Shown in pieces: positions 1-8,695 of a DNA stretch of 38,859 nucleotides. A program made the translations under genes and the position numbers. Source of the stretch: Gammaproteobacteria bacterium UBA7310 (GTDB lineage Bacteria; Pseudomonadota; Gammaproteobacteria; Pseudomonadales; Ketobacteraceae); contig DKQK01000049.1 in NCBI GenBank assembly GCA_002471665.1, forward strand, positions 19,502-58,360. The letters run 5' to 3'. Below the pieces are notes generated by a model, which saw nothing but the letters and a program-made list of their open reading frames with translations, did not search any database and was not told the origin of the DNA. Numbering within the stretch: the first letter of the stretch is position 1; every line of letters begins with the position of its first letter.

Positions 1-21
1 AAATAAATAAGGAGTCAGCCT

Positions 22-2085
22 GTGTTTACCTTCATTGGTCGGATGCTTGTTGTGGGTTGGGGAATAGTATTGATTACCGGCTGTGGGGCCGGATCCTCCG
101 GCGGAGGCGATGCCTCTGCCGGAGACAACGAACCCCGCACCCTGGTGCAATCGGAGTCAGGCGCGCTCAACGATACAGTGGATAATTTGCCGGTTATTGA
201 GGATGAGCAGGCCGCTGCGGTGGGCGGCAGCGCCTTGTATGACCGCCCCGCAGATTATCCCCGCGTGCACATCGCCCCCATGCGCTACATTCCCATCTCA
301 TCCGGCCAGCAGCTGGGGATGCGCCTGGCCCTGCCTGCCGATGAGCAGGGCAACCCATTGCCGGGTCCGTTCCCGGTGATTCTGGTGCAAAGCGGATACA
401 ACATTGGATTGATGTCATTCGCCGCGGCGCCTGGTGGTGTAATGCTGGGGATTCCCGATTCCTATCTGGTGCGCCGCGGTTACGCCATGGTGTCGGTGGA
501 TGTTATCGGGGGAGGGATTTCCCAGGGGGGGTGGGAGCTGTTCGGCACCAAAGAGCAGATCGGCTACGGCGACACGGTGGATTGGGTTAAGGCTCAACCC
601 TGGTGTGATGGCAACATCGGCGTGGCCGGAGCATCGTATATGGGCATCACATCGCTGTTTACGGCACAGCAACGGCCGGACGACATCAAAGCCGTGTTTG
701 CCAGTGTACCCCTGGGGGACGCCAAGCGCGGCATCGTGGGTACCGGTGGCATGCTCAATGCCGTGTTCATGGGAGAGTGGATGACCTTGACCCATTTGAC
801 TTCAACCCAGAATATTCCCTTGATGTTGCTGCAGCCCGAGCTGATGACAGAGGTCATGAGTGCCACCCGGGAGCACATCGATCATATCGATAATTACTAT
901 ATTCCCCTGATTGAAAAAGCGGTGAACGGCGATCCGGAAATGGCTTACGACACGCCATTCTGGCGGCAACGGTCACCGCTGGAAAACATGGACCGGATTC
1001 AGGCTCCCACCATCATCACCGGCGCCCTGAATGATTTGTTTCAGCGCGATGCGCCCCTGTTGTACGAGGCACTCAAGGATCAGGTGGATACCCGTTTGAT
1101 GTTGTTTGACGGTGATCACCTGAGCAATTTTATGCAGGGCCTGCCCGGTACCGAAAAAACCAGCCCGTTATTGCATGTGATGCTGCAGTGGTTTGATCGT
1201 TATCTGAAAGACATGGCTTCCGGCACGGAATCGATTCCACCGGTGACCCAGTATGTAAAACATTTCAAACCCGGATTGTGGCAGGGCTTTATCACGGCAC
1301 AGGATTGGCCCCATCCGGCCGCCGAACCCCAGCGCTGGTATCTGCACGGTGATGGCGGTTTGTCGCAGCAGGCACCCTTTATGGATGAGCCGGTGCGCGA
1401 CATGGCGGCGGCACCGTTTGCGGATTACGACTATGGCAAAAGTGATGACGGTGGTTTTCTAAAATTGGATATTACCCCCAATGATGGTTCGGATTGCTCG
1501 CTCAGTTATGTGCAGTGGACTCTGGGGGTGGCGGGGCTCACGGATATCCGCTCCTGTTACTGGGATCACCGTGTACTGGAGGCGTCGGCGCTGAATTATG
1601 AGACTGCCCCCATGGCAGAGGATTATGTCATTGCTGGTCCACTGCAGGCGGATCTCTGGATCTCCAGTACGGCGGCGGATGCAGTGCTGTCGGTGCGCAT
1701 TGGTGAGGTATTACCCAGTGGCCGCGTGGTGCCGATCACCAACGGTTTGCAATTGGTGTCTCTGCGCGCGGTGGATGAAAGCCGATCCCGCTATGTGTTC
1801 GGGGAGATGGTACAGCCTTATCATTTTCTTACTCAGGATAAGGAACAAATGCTGCAGCCCGATGAGGTGGTGAAAGTATCGGTGGAGATCTTTCCAACCA
1901 GCGTCATGATTCGTGAGGGGAGCAAGCTGCGTATTTCCATCAGCCCCAGCAATCAGGCCCAGGGGGTGCTCAATCTGGTACAGCGGGAGAATGTAAAAGG
2001 GGGGGTGACCACGCTGCATCACAGCGTGGATTATCCATCCAGCCTGGTATTGTTAAACGTGCCGATGTCGGTGTTGAGCGATTAA
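22..2085 (+). CDS. Secreted CocE/NonD-family hydrolase, predicted lipoprotein
   Basis: Serine hydrolase of the CocE / X-Pro dipeptidyl-peptidase (S15) type, 687 residues. The N-terminus has a hydrophobic signal ending in a lipobox LITGC (residues 17-21), then a Gly/Ser-rich linker, so the mature protein should be lipid-anchored outside the cytoplasm. The alpha/beta-hydrolase core holds the nucleophile elbow GASYMG with Ser205, a candidate acid Asp338 (in TGALND) and His366 (in DGDH). The Asp-His spacing of 28 equals that of cocaine esterase as I recall it. The last ~230 residues fit the jelly-roll C-terminal domain of this family. The GTG start is supported by GGAG seven bases upstream. The gene stands alone and ends in a strong terminator. 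Members cleave esters, amides or X-Pro peptides; the substrate here cannot be read from the sequence. Confidence 0.88.
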   Translation: MFTFIGRMLVVGWGIVLITGCGAGSSGGGDASAGDNEPRTLVQSESGALNDTVDNLPVIEDEQAAAVGGSALYDRPADYPRVHIAPMRYIPISSGQQLGMRLALPADEQGNPLPGPFPVILVQSGYNIGLMSFAAAPGGVMLGIPDSYLVRRGYAMVSVDVIGGGISQGGWELFGTKEQIGYGDTVDWVKAQPWCDGNIGVAGASYMGITSLFTAQQRPDDIKAVFASVPLGDAKRGIVGTGGMLNAVFMGEWMTLTHLTSTQNIPLMLLQPELMTEVMSATREHIDHIDNYYIPLIEKAVNGDPEMAYDTPFWRQRSPLENMDRIQAPTIITGALNDLFQRDAPLLYEALKDQVDTRLMLFDGDHLSNFMQGLPGTEKTSPLLHVMLQWFDRYLKDMASGTESIPPVTQYVKHFKPGLWQGFITAQDWPHPAAEPQRWYLHGDGGLSQQAPFMDEPVRDMAAAPFADYDYGKSDDGGFLKLDITPNDGSDCSLSYVQWTLGVAGLTDIRSCYWDHRVLEASALNYETAPMAEDYVIAGPLQADLWISSTAADAVLSVRIGEVLPSGRVVPITNGLQLVSLRAVDESRSRYVFGEMVQPYHFLTQDKEQMLQPDEVVKVSVEIFPTSVMIREGSKLRISISPSNQAQGVLNLVQRENVKGGVTTLHHSVDYPSSLVLLNVPMSVLSD

Positions 2086-2125
2086 GTTTCAAGCCCTGTG
2101 ATCCAGTGTTTGCTGGATTATCTTT

Positions 2126-2165
2126 GGCGGAGTGATGGCCTGTTGCCGGTCACTCCGCCTTTTTT
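2126..2165 (+). terminator. Rho-independent terminator of the CocE-type gene
   Basis: A 10-bp perfect stem GGCGGAGTGA / TCACTCCGCC with a 14-base loop is followed by six T residues. It lies 40 bases after the stop of the hydrolase gene. The opposite strand has no T-run after the stem, so it should act only on rightward transcription and not on the convergent exporter gene. Confidence 0.9.
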
Positions 2166-2200
2166 GTCTGGTGCCTGATGTTGTTCGGCCCATGGCCGGC

Positions 2201-4534
2201 TCAGGATGAGGGTTCGACGTTGCCCTCGAAAGCCGCAGCTCCGGTTTGCGCCGGGTTGTCGCCAAACAGCTTCAGCAACAGAATCGGCAACAACACCAGA
2301 TCCACCAGTAGCGCGCACACAATGGTGATGATGGTGATCAAACCCAGATCCTGGTTGGGAATAAAGTCAGACCACAGCAAGGCCGTGAAGGCAATGGCCA
2401 TCATGGCGGTGGTGAGCAACATGGCCACGCCCACCGTGTCCATGGCGTACTGTACCGCCTGATAATTATTTAAATGCAGTTGCTCCCGGGCATATTTGTA
2501 TTTCGCCAAAAAGTGGATGGTGTCATCCACCACGATGCCCAGGGTGATGGTGATTCCCACCGACATGCCGAATCCGATTTTGCCGCTGATCAGTGCCCAG
2601 ATGCCGAAGGCCATGGCAGCCGGAAACAGATTGGGCACCATGCTGATCAGGCCCAGCTTCCAGGACCGGAACAGGGCAATGAGCAGCAGTGAGATCATAA
2701 TCAGCGCCAGCACAAAGCCTTTCGACAGATTGTTCACGTTGCTGTATTGCATGTGGGCGAAGGCCAGGTTGGCGCTGCCGATGGTGGCTTGCCTGGTGTC
2801 GAACTGATGCTGGTCCAACCAGAGCTGAATGCGCTGCTCCAGATCAATCAGCTCCTTATCCGACAGTTGATCGTATACGGCGATGACCCGGCTTTCCGAA
2901 CGGTCAAAGTTGATCAGATTACTGAGATCCTGGCCAAACGGCAGCGACATTTCGTACATCAGCAAATATTGCGACGCCAACTCACGGCTGTCGGGTACCC
3001 GATACCATTCGGCGCTGTCTTCGTGCAGGTTTTTATTCAGGGTTTTCATGACTTCCAGCAGCGATGTGGTAAAGCGCAGTTGCGGGTTTTCCTGCAGGTG
3101 TTGTTCCAGATCCTGCAGCAGGTTCAGGTACTGCGGGTCGTAAATGCCGCCGTTTTCCGTGGCCGGAATACTGATGTTGACCACCACGGAACCACTGATG
3201 CGCTCGATCATGAAATCCATGTTACGGCGCACCTCCAGATCCTCATCGAAGAATTCCACAAAATTATCATCCAGGCGGTTCATGGGGATGAGTGATGCCA
3301 GCGACACCATGATCAGCACAAAGCCAATGATGATTTTGTTGGCGTGGGGTTGATACCAGCGGATCAAGCCACCCATGTTGGGCATCCTGGTGACACCGCG
3401 GGCTTTACTCGGCAGATAGTAGATCAGCGCCGGCAGAAAGGTCAGCGAGGCCAGCATGGCGTACAGGATCCCCACTCCGGCGGCGGTGCCCATATGAGCA
3501 AAGGGCGGGGATTCGCTGAAGTTCAGGGCAAAGAAACTGATGGCGGTGGTGAGGCTGGTGAAAATAATGGGGCTGAAGTTTACCTCGACGCTTTTTTCCA
3601 GGGCGGCCTTTTTATCCAGGCCCCGGGCCAGGCCCTGGGCGTAGTTCACCATCAGGTGAATGCAATCCGCCATGGCGATGATGATAATGATCGACGGCGT
3701 GTTCACCAGAATGGGCGAGACTTTCACGCCGCTCCACAGCACGGCACCCATGCCGGCCATGATGGCCAACAGCGCCGTCACGATGCAGGCAAGATTTGCC
3801 ACCAGATCCCGTAGGGTAAAGGTGAGAAACAGGAACACCAGCACCAGGGCAAAGGGGAAAATGGTGCGGCCGTCCTCCTGCACAATGGCCGGCAGAGAGG
3901 TTTCCACGGCGACCCCGCCCACCACCCGAAAATCAATGGCCGGATACTGCTGCTGCAACCGGTCGACGTATTGATGCACGGTGTCAATCACGTCCACCGC
4001 TGCCTGGCCGTTGTCCTCTTCGGGAATATTCAAAATCACAGACACCAGCGACAGGCCCCCGTCGCGGGTGACCAGATAATCTTTGACCCCGGTTTTGCCG
4101 GTGGCGTAGCGTTTGCGTTCCAGCAGGTCCTGTGGCGACAGGGCGTCCACATCGTCCACCAGAAAATCCACGGTCAATTCATCGCCATTTACCCGGGTGT
4201 AAAGGTGGTTGCTGAGGGATTCCACCCGCTGGGAGTGGGGTATGGACCAGCCGAATTCGGTCAGTTGCTGAATGGCCTTTAAGGTGTCCGGGGTAAACAC
4301 ATTGCCGCTGTGGGGTTCCACCAACACCATGACATTTTTGTCGCTGGTGTAGTCCTCCTCGATGCGGATCAGGTCATTGAGGTTTTTATCATCGGGTTTG
4401 AAGAAGTCTCTCTGGTTGGCAGAGAATTGCGCGTCCTTGGCCCCCATTCCCAATAGCAACGCCCCCAGAACCACCAGCGCCATGCTGGTGAAGCGATGAT
4501 TCATTACCCATTTTGCCCATATTTTAGCCAACAC
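2201..4534 (-). CDS. RND-superfamily (MMPL-type) exporter
   Basis: Inner-membrane exporter of the RND superfamily, MMPL branch (COG1033-like), 777 residues. The layout is the duplicated RND plan: one N-terminal membrane helix (~13-33), a large periplasmic loop (~34-215), a block of five to six helices (~220-375), then a helix near 395-415, a second loop and a second helical block to the C-terminus. Motifs in equivalent helices of the two halves match: MADCIHLMVNYAQG in the first and VVDDTIHFLAKYKYA in the second, carrying the acidic residues expected for proton coupling. The start is GTG with a weak ribosome site; an internal ATG at codon 11 is the alternative. No periplasmic adaptor or outer-membrane channel gene is adjacent. 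Proteins of this branch move lipids or other hydrophobic compounds; the cargo is unknown. Confidence 0.85.
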   Translation of the reverse strand: MLAKIWAKWVMNHRFTSMALVVLGALLLGMGAKDAQFSANQRDFFKPDDKNLNDLIRIEEDYTSDKNVMVLVEPHSGNVFTPDTLKAIQQLTEFGWSIPHSQRVESLSNHLYTRVNGDELTVDFLVDDVDALSPQDLLERKRYATGKTGVKDYLVTRDGGLSLVSVILNIPEEDNGQAAVDVIDTVHQYVDRLQQQYPAIDFRVVGGVAVETSLPAIVQEDGRTIFPFALVLVFLFLTFTLRDLVANLACIVTALLAIMAGMGAVLWSGVKVSPILVNTPSIIIIIAMADCIHLMVNYAQGLARGLDKKAALEKSVEVNFSPIIFTSLTTAISFFALNFSESPPFAHMGTAAGVGILYAMLASLTFLPALIYYLPSKARGVTRMPNMGGLIRWYQPHANKIIIGFVLIMVSLASLIPMNRLDDNFVEFFDEDLEVRRNMDFMIERISGSVVVNISIPATENGGIYDPQYLNLLQDLEQHLQENPQLRFTTSLLEVMKTLNKNLHEDSAEWYRVPDSRELASQYLLMYEMSLPFGQDLSNLINFDRSESRVIAVYDQLSDKELIDLEQRIQLWLDQHQFDTRQATIGSANLAFAHMQYSNVNNLSKGFVLALIMISLLLIALFRSWKLGLISMVPNLFPAAMAFGIWALISGKIGFGMSVGITITLGIVVDDTIHFLAKYKYAREQLHLNNYQAVQYAMDTVGVAMLLTTAMMAIAFTALLWSDFIPNQDLGLITIITIVCALLVDLVLLPILLLKLFGDNPAQTGAAAFEGNVEPSS

Positions 4535-4563
4535 GATGACTGCCCCCCAACACCTTTTCTTGG

Positions 4564-4600
4564 TATATACCGTATATAAGCTGGGACATAATAATGTGAA
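4564..4600 (-). promoter_or_regulatory. Predicted promoter with palindromic operator for the RND exporter gene
   Basis: On the minus strand TTCACA (4595-4600) and TATATA (4573-4578) are separated by 16 bases, giving 4/6 and 5/6 matches to the sigma-70 hexamers. The -10 lies inside a perfect 7-1-7 inverted repeat (tatatac-c-gtatata, 4564-4578), a good position for a repressor site. Predicted by eye only. Confidence 0.45.
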
Positions 4601-4648
4601 TGTCTTGGCGGTGACAGCGCAGGAACGGACAGAAAACTGTGAAATGAT

Positions 4649-4669
4649 GCCACCCGGTTTGGGGGTGGC
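4649..4669 (-). terminator. Possible weak terminator after yqhA
   Basis: A 7-bp stem GCCACCC / GGGTGGC with a seven-base loop lies 20 bases past the yqhA stop on the minus strand. It is followed only by a mildly T-rich stretch, so termination would be partial and some read-through into the RND gene is possible. Confidence 0.3.
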
Positions 4670-4688
4670 AGGGTGTGAGGGGGTGGCT

Positions 4689-5207
4689 TCAGTGGCTGGC
4701 GGCTTTGGTGGCGCGATCCATCTTATCCATCAATTGCATGCACAGGGCAGACAGCACAAAACCCATGTGCACAATCAGCAACCACATTAGTTTGTTCTCC
4801 GCGGTACCGCCTGCATCGGGGGTGTATTCCATATAGGCTTTCAGTAGATGAATGGCTGATATCGCCACAATCGATGCAGATAACTTCAATTTCAGCGAGC
4901 CTGAGTCCATTTTTCCCAGCCAGGAGAGTTTTTCGCCGCCTTCATCAATGTCGATTTTGGAGACGAAGTTCTCGTAACCGGAGAACATCACCATCACCAC
5001 CAGGCTGCCCACCAGGGTCAGATCCACCAGGGTGAGGATTTTCAGGATCAGGGTCTGCTCCGGCATGGTGAGGATGACCGGAACGATGTGGGCCAGCTCC
5101 TGAAAGAACTTGAAGGCCAGCACCAGCAACAACAGGCTGAGCCCGAGATAGACCGGGGCCATGATCCAGCGGCTGGCGTAGAGGGTTTTTTCGATCAATG
5201 ATTCCAT
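4689..5207 (-). CDS. yqhA: YqhA / UPF0114-family inner-membrane protein
   Basis: Small integral membrane protein, 172 residues, strongly resembling E. coli YqhA (about 164 residues) from the first residues on: LYASRWIMAPVYLGLSL near the N-terminus, then VMVMFSGYENFVSKIDI and KLSWLGKMDSGSLKLKLSAS. Helices are visible at about 15-40, 52-80, 105-125 and 135-158. The open frame extends 86 codons further upstream, but the family N-terminus aligns with the ATG at 5207, and an AGGA lies about ten bases before it, so I set the start there. The molecular function of this family is not known to me. It lies upstream of the RND exporter on the same strand, with a 154-base gap holding a separate promoter, so co-transcription is uncertain. 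Confidence 0.9.
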   Translation of the reverse strand: MESLIEKTLYASRWIMAPVYLGLSLLLLVLAFKFFQELAHIVPVILTMPEQTLILKILTLVDLTLVGSLVVMVMFSGYENFVSKIDIDEGGEKLSWLGKMDSGSLKLKLSASIVAISAIHLLKAYMEYTPDAGGTAENKLMWLLIVHMGFVLSALCMQLMDKMDRATKAASH

Positions 5208-5243
5208 GGGAAAACGTATCCTAGAGACCGGGAGATGGGGCAA

Positions 5244-5272
5244 AAGATACCGGATTTTTTGGGTGTGGTCAC
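5244..5272 (-). promoter_or_regulatory. Predicted promoter for yqhA
   Basis: On the minus strand GTGACC (5267-5272) and TATCTT (5244-5249) are 17 bases apart, each matching the sigma-70 hexamer at four of six positions. The start of transcription would be about 30 bases before the chosen yqhA ATG, which also speaks against the longer reading frame. Confidence 0.4.
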
Positions 5273-5300
5273 GATTCTGATAGAGGAATGATGCGGGAGG

Positions 5301-5330
5301 TTGGTTTGGATAAACGCTTGAGACTACAAT
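5301..5330 (+). promoter_or_regulatory. Predicted promoter for the GspE-like gene
   Basis: TTGGTT (5301-5306) and TACAAT (5325-5330) are 18 bases apart. This would give a leader of about 130 bases before the GTG start of the ATPase gene. By-eye prediction in the divergent gap with yqhA. Confidence 0.35.
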
Positions 5331-5466
5331 TGTTTTAATAGACCAAACACGCTCGGACCCAGCAGGTGAGTATAGAGCGGTGGTGGAGGGCAGGGCATGC
5401 GTTAGCCTGAACTCCAGGATCGCCCTCTGATTCCACTGCGCTTCCAACCAATAAAGAGCAATCATT

Positions 5467-7263
5467 GTGACCAGTATTCATAAAGGCAAAGCCAGTTTCC
5501 TCCAGCCCAGTATTCGTATTGATGTGCGCTGGGCACTGGATGGATTGTTCGAGGACGGCCGTATCAGTGAGCGGGATATGAACTTTGTCTCCGGTCAGCG
5601 GCGGGAAAAGCAGGAGCTGAACTGGAATCCGCTGCAGTTCATTGCCAAGTTCAATCTGGACGATCAGCAATTTGAGCATCGCAAGCTGGACCTGGACAAT
5701 CTGACGGAATGGCTGGCCAAGCGTGCCGACCAACCCCTGTACCATATCGATCCGCTGAAAGTGGATGTGGGGGCCACCACCGCCGTCATGTCGTTTCAGT
5801 TCGCCGAACGCCATGAGATTCTGGCGGTGGCGGTGGACGACGACACGGTGACCATCACCAGCGGCCAGCCTTTCCTGAATGAATGGGAGCAGGGGCTGGA
5901 GCAGACCTTAAAAGGCAAGCGCATCAGGCGGGTCATCACCAATCCCGCCGATATCCGCCGGTTCACCCTGGAATTCTATAATCTGGCCCGCTCGGTAAAA
6001 GGGGCTGCCGGTGGCAAGGGGCCGTCCAACGTCACCAACTTTGAGCAGCTGCTGCAGTTGGGCGAGCTGACCTCGCCGGATGCCAATGATCAGCACATCG
6101 TAAAAATCGTGGACTGGCTGCTGCAGTATGCGTTTGACCAGCGCGCCAGTGATATTCATCTGGAACCGCGCCGGGAGCACGGCAATATTCGTTTCCGTAT
6201 TGATGGTGTATTGCACGATGTGTATGAACTGCCCGCCCCGGTGATGGCGGCGGTGACCAGCCGCATCAAGATACTGGGGCGCATGGATGTGGCGGAAAAG
6301 CGCCGCCCCCAGGATGGCCGCCTGAAAACCAAAAGCACCGAAGGGGATGAAGTGGAGTTGCGTTTATCCACGCTGCCCACGGCATTTGGCGAAAAAATGG
6401 TGATGCGGATCTTCGATCCGGAGGTGCTGGTGCGCTCGTCGGCGCAGATGGGGCTGGCGGATGACGATTATGAGCGCTGGAACAACATGGTGACCCAGCC
6501 CAATGGCATCGTGCTGGTGACCGGCCCCACCGGTTCCGGTAAAACCACTACCCTGTATTCCACCCTCAAGCAGCTGGCCACCCGTGAGGTGAACGTTTGT
6601 ACCATTGAAGACCCCATCGAGATGGTGGAACCCTCGTTCAACCAAATGCAGGTGATGGACAATGTGGACCTGACCTTTGCCGACGGTGTTAAAGCCCTGC
6701 TGCGTCAGGATCCGGACATCATCATGGTGGGGGAAATCCGTAATCTGGAAACCGCCAACATGGCGATTCAGGCAGCGTTGACCGGACACCTGGTGATATC
6801 CACCCTGCACACCAACGATGCCCCTTCCGCCATTGTGCGGTTGACGGATCTGGGGGTGCCTTCCTATATGATTTCGGCCACGTTGCTGGGGGTCATGGCC
6901 CAGCGTTTGGTGCGTACCCTGTGCCCGCACTGCAAACGGGATACCTATGTGGATCCGGATGTCTGGCATAACCTGATCCACCCCTGGAAAGGCAAGCAGC
7001 CGGAGAAGATCAAATCGCCGGTGGGTTGTCTGGAGTGCCGGAAAACCGGTTATCTGGGGCGGGTGGGCATCTACGAGGTGATGCCGCTGTCCCAGGAGCT
7101 GAAGGACATGATCAGCCACGACGCCGAACTCAATGAATTGCGCAAGCAGGCCATGAAGGAAGGCATGCGCACCCTACGTTTGAGTGGTGCACAAAAAGTG
7201 GCCGCAGGGCTTACTACGCCGGAAGAAGTGTTGCGGGTGGCACCGGTTGTGGGGGGCGCCTAG
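5467..7263 (+). CDS. Orphan GspE/PilB-type secretion or pilus ATPase
   Basis: Cytoplasmic hexameric ATPase of the GspE/PulE/PilB family, 598 residues. The N-terminal ~190 residues form a divergent domain comparable to the N-terminal (MshEN-like) domains of PilB/GspE. The ATPase core has Walker A GPTGSGKTTT (353-362, Lys359), an Asp-box segment VCTIEDPIEM, Walker B-like DIIMVGEIRN and the His-box STLHTNDA. A zinc-binding tetracysteine follows: Cys486-X2-Cys489 and Cys521-X2-Cys524, as in GspE and PilB. The start is GTG with AAAGAG upstream. Such ATPases power type II secretion or type IV pilus assembly, but no secretin, platform protein or pilin gene lies nearby, so the partner machine must be elsewhere or the gene has another role. 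Confidence 0.88.
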   Translation: MTSIHKGKASFLQPSIRIDVRWALDGLFEDGRISERDMNFVSGQRREKQELNWNPLQFIAKFNLDDQQFEHRKLDLDNLTEWLAKRADQPLYHIDPLKVDVGATTAVMSFQFAERHEILAVAVDDDTVTITSGQPFLNEWEQGLEQTLKGKRIRRVITNPADIRRFTLEFYNLARSVKGAAGGKGPSNVTNFEQLLQLGELTSPDANDQHIVKIVDWLLQYAFDQRASDIHLEPRREHGNIRFRIDGVLHDVYELPAPVMAAVTSRIKILGRMDVAEKRRPQDGRLKTKSTEGDEVELRLSTLPTAFGEKMVMRIFDPEVLVRSSAQMGLADDDYERWNNMVTQPNGIVLVTGPTGSGKTTTLYSTLKQLATREVNVCTIEDPIEMVEPSFNQMQVMDNVDLTFADGVKALLRQDPDIIMVGEIRNLETANMAIQAALTGHLVISTLHTNDAPSAIVRLTDLGVPSYMISATLLGVMAQRLVRTLCPHCKRDTYVDPDVWHNLIHPWKGKQPEKIKSPVGCLECRKTGYLGRVGIYEVMPLSQELKDMISHDAELNELRKQAMKEGMRTLRLSGAQKVAAGLTTPEEVLRVAPVVGGA

Positions 7264-7315
7264 CCGGCTTTGTTATATCGGTTTTCCTAAAGCGTGAAAC
7301 CGTTGCTAGAATGGG

Positions 7316-7384
7316 GGCTCCCTTTACTGCAGACTTCTCGTCAGGAAGATGAATGTGCTGAGGGAGCCATGGGTCGGCTCAGCA
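7316..7384 (+). promoter_or_regulatory. Leader with mutually exclusive hairpins before the acyltransferase gene
   Basis: Three segments can pair in two ways: GGCTCCC (7316-7322) with GGGAGCC (7362-7368), or TGCTGAG (7356-7362) with CTCAGCA (7378-7384). The second stem ends about 30 bases before the ATG of the acyltransferase gene. A weak promoter (TTCCTA-17-TAGAAT, -10 at about 7307-7312) lies just upstream. The pairing is seen in the sequence; a regulatory role is inference. Confidence 0.3.
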
Positions 7385-7413
7385 GTCTGATATAAGAATA
7401 AGAAGAGTATAAA

Positions 7414-8694
7414 ATGAGCACCCTGCTGTCGGCGTTTTCACCAGTACGCAATTTCAGGCAACTGTTTATCCGGCCAAGCTCCAACTTTCCGGTGTTGGAT
7501 GGTTTCCGTGCCCTGTCCATGTTGATGATCATGGTCTTCCATACCTTCAGTATTTACTCTCTGTACCATCCCGATGTGGAATTGATCAATATGGTGGAGG
7601 CCAGTACCTGGTCCGCCTGGATCTGGAATGCCGACAAGAGCGTCGACATCTTTTTCGTGATCAGTGGTTTCCTGATTACCGGTATCCTGTTGCGGCAGAT
7701 TGATCGTGAACAGACCATTCACTTTGGCAACTTCTATTTTCGGCGTTTTTTGCGTTTGAGCCCTGCCTACTGGCTGGTAATAGGGCTGTACCTGCTGATG
7801 GGGTTGTCCACTGCGGACCCGGAAGCCCGTGCCCAGTTGAAATTGGAAAGCCTGTGGGCCAACCTGCTGTATGTGAACAACTTTATTCCCTATCAGGATC
7901 AGGCCATGAACTGGACCTGGACCCTGGCCATTGAAGAACAGTTCTATCTGGTGTATCCCCTGATTCTGTTGTTGCTGGTTAAGTACACCCGGCAGCCGTT
8001 AACCGGCTTGTGGGTGCTGATGGGGCTTTCCTTTTTGATCCGGTTTCTGGTCATCGTGAGCGATGAACGCATTCGCACCATGTCCGGCAGTGACCTGGCC
8101 CTGGATGAGGAATTCCATGCCCATCACTTTTCCGTGCTGTATGACAATTTGTATACCCGCTTCGGGGCCTTGCTGTGTGGCTGTATTGCCGCGTTCTATT
8201 ACTTTCATCATGAACCCGGCCTGCGCCGGTTTCTGAACTCCTTTTGGGGCAAAGTGCTGGAGTTTGCCAGTTTTGGCATCATCATTCTGTTCTTATGGTT
8301 GCCGGTGCTGAGCCGGGAGATGAACGATCATCCTGCCTTTACCGTACTCTATCAGACCTTCAGCCGTAATCTGTTCAGCGGCGCGGTGGCTTATCTGGCG
8401 CTGGTGTGCCTGGAGAAAAGCTATCTCAGCCGGGTGTTGAACCTGATCTTCTCCAATCGGTTCTGGTACCCCCTGGCGCAGCTTTCCTACTCCATGTACC
8501 TGCTGCATATCTTCCCGATCCTGGTGTTGGTGCAATTGGGTGTCAATGCCATGCAGCAGTATCCGGAGCGCTACGATTACACCCACTGGGAAGCCATGAG
8601 CCTGATCTGTCTCTACGCCACCGGGCTTACCATTTTAGGATCCGTTGTCATTTACCTTATTATTGAACGCCCGATCATGAACCTGAGGAAGTAG
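7414..8694 (+). CDS. Acyltransferase-3 family membrane protein (OafA/YrhL-like)
   Basis: Integral membrane O-acyltransferase, 426 residues, about ten helices. Such proteins move acyl (usually acetyl) groups from the cytoplasm onto sugars of LPS, peptidoglycan or other envelope glycans. The family signature is present: an early VLDGFRAL (27-34) followed by the active-site His43 in VFHTF, the arginine-rich FYFRRFLRLSPAYW (~108-121), and a Trp/Glu-containing WTWTLAIEEQFYLVYP (~169-184). It has no SGNH hydrolase domain at the C-terminus, so it is the short form. The ATG is preceded by AAGAAGAG. The next gene starts one base after the stop, so the two are almost certainly translated together. Confidence 0.9.
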   Translation: MSTLLSAFSPVRNFRQLFIRPSSNFPVLDGFRALSMLMIMVFHTFSIYSLYHPDVELINMVEASTWSAWIWNADKSVDIFFVISGFLITGILLRQIDREQTIHFGNFYFRRFLRLSPAYWLVIGLYLLMGLSTADPEARAQLKLESLWANLLYVNNFIPYQDQAMNWTWTLAIEEQFYLVYPLILLLLVKYTRQPLTGLWVLMGLSFLIRFLVIVSDERIRTMSGSDLALDEEFHAHHFSVLYDNLYTRFGALLCGCIAAFYYFHHEPGLRRFLNSFWGKVLEFASFGIIILFLWLPVLSREMNDHPAFTVLYQTFSRNLFSGAVAYLALVCLEKSYLSRVLNLIFSNRFWYPLAQLSYSMYLLHIFPILVLVQLGVNAMQQYPERYDYTHWEAMSLICLYATGLTILGSVVIYLIIERPIMNLRK

Positions 8695-8695
8695 T

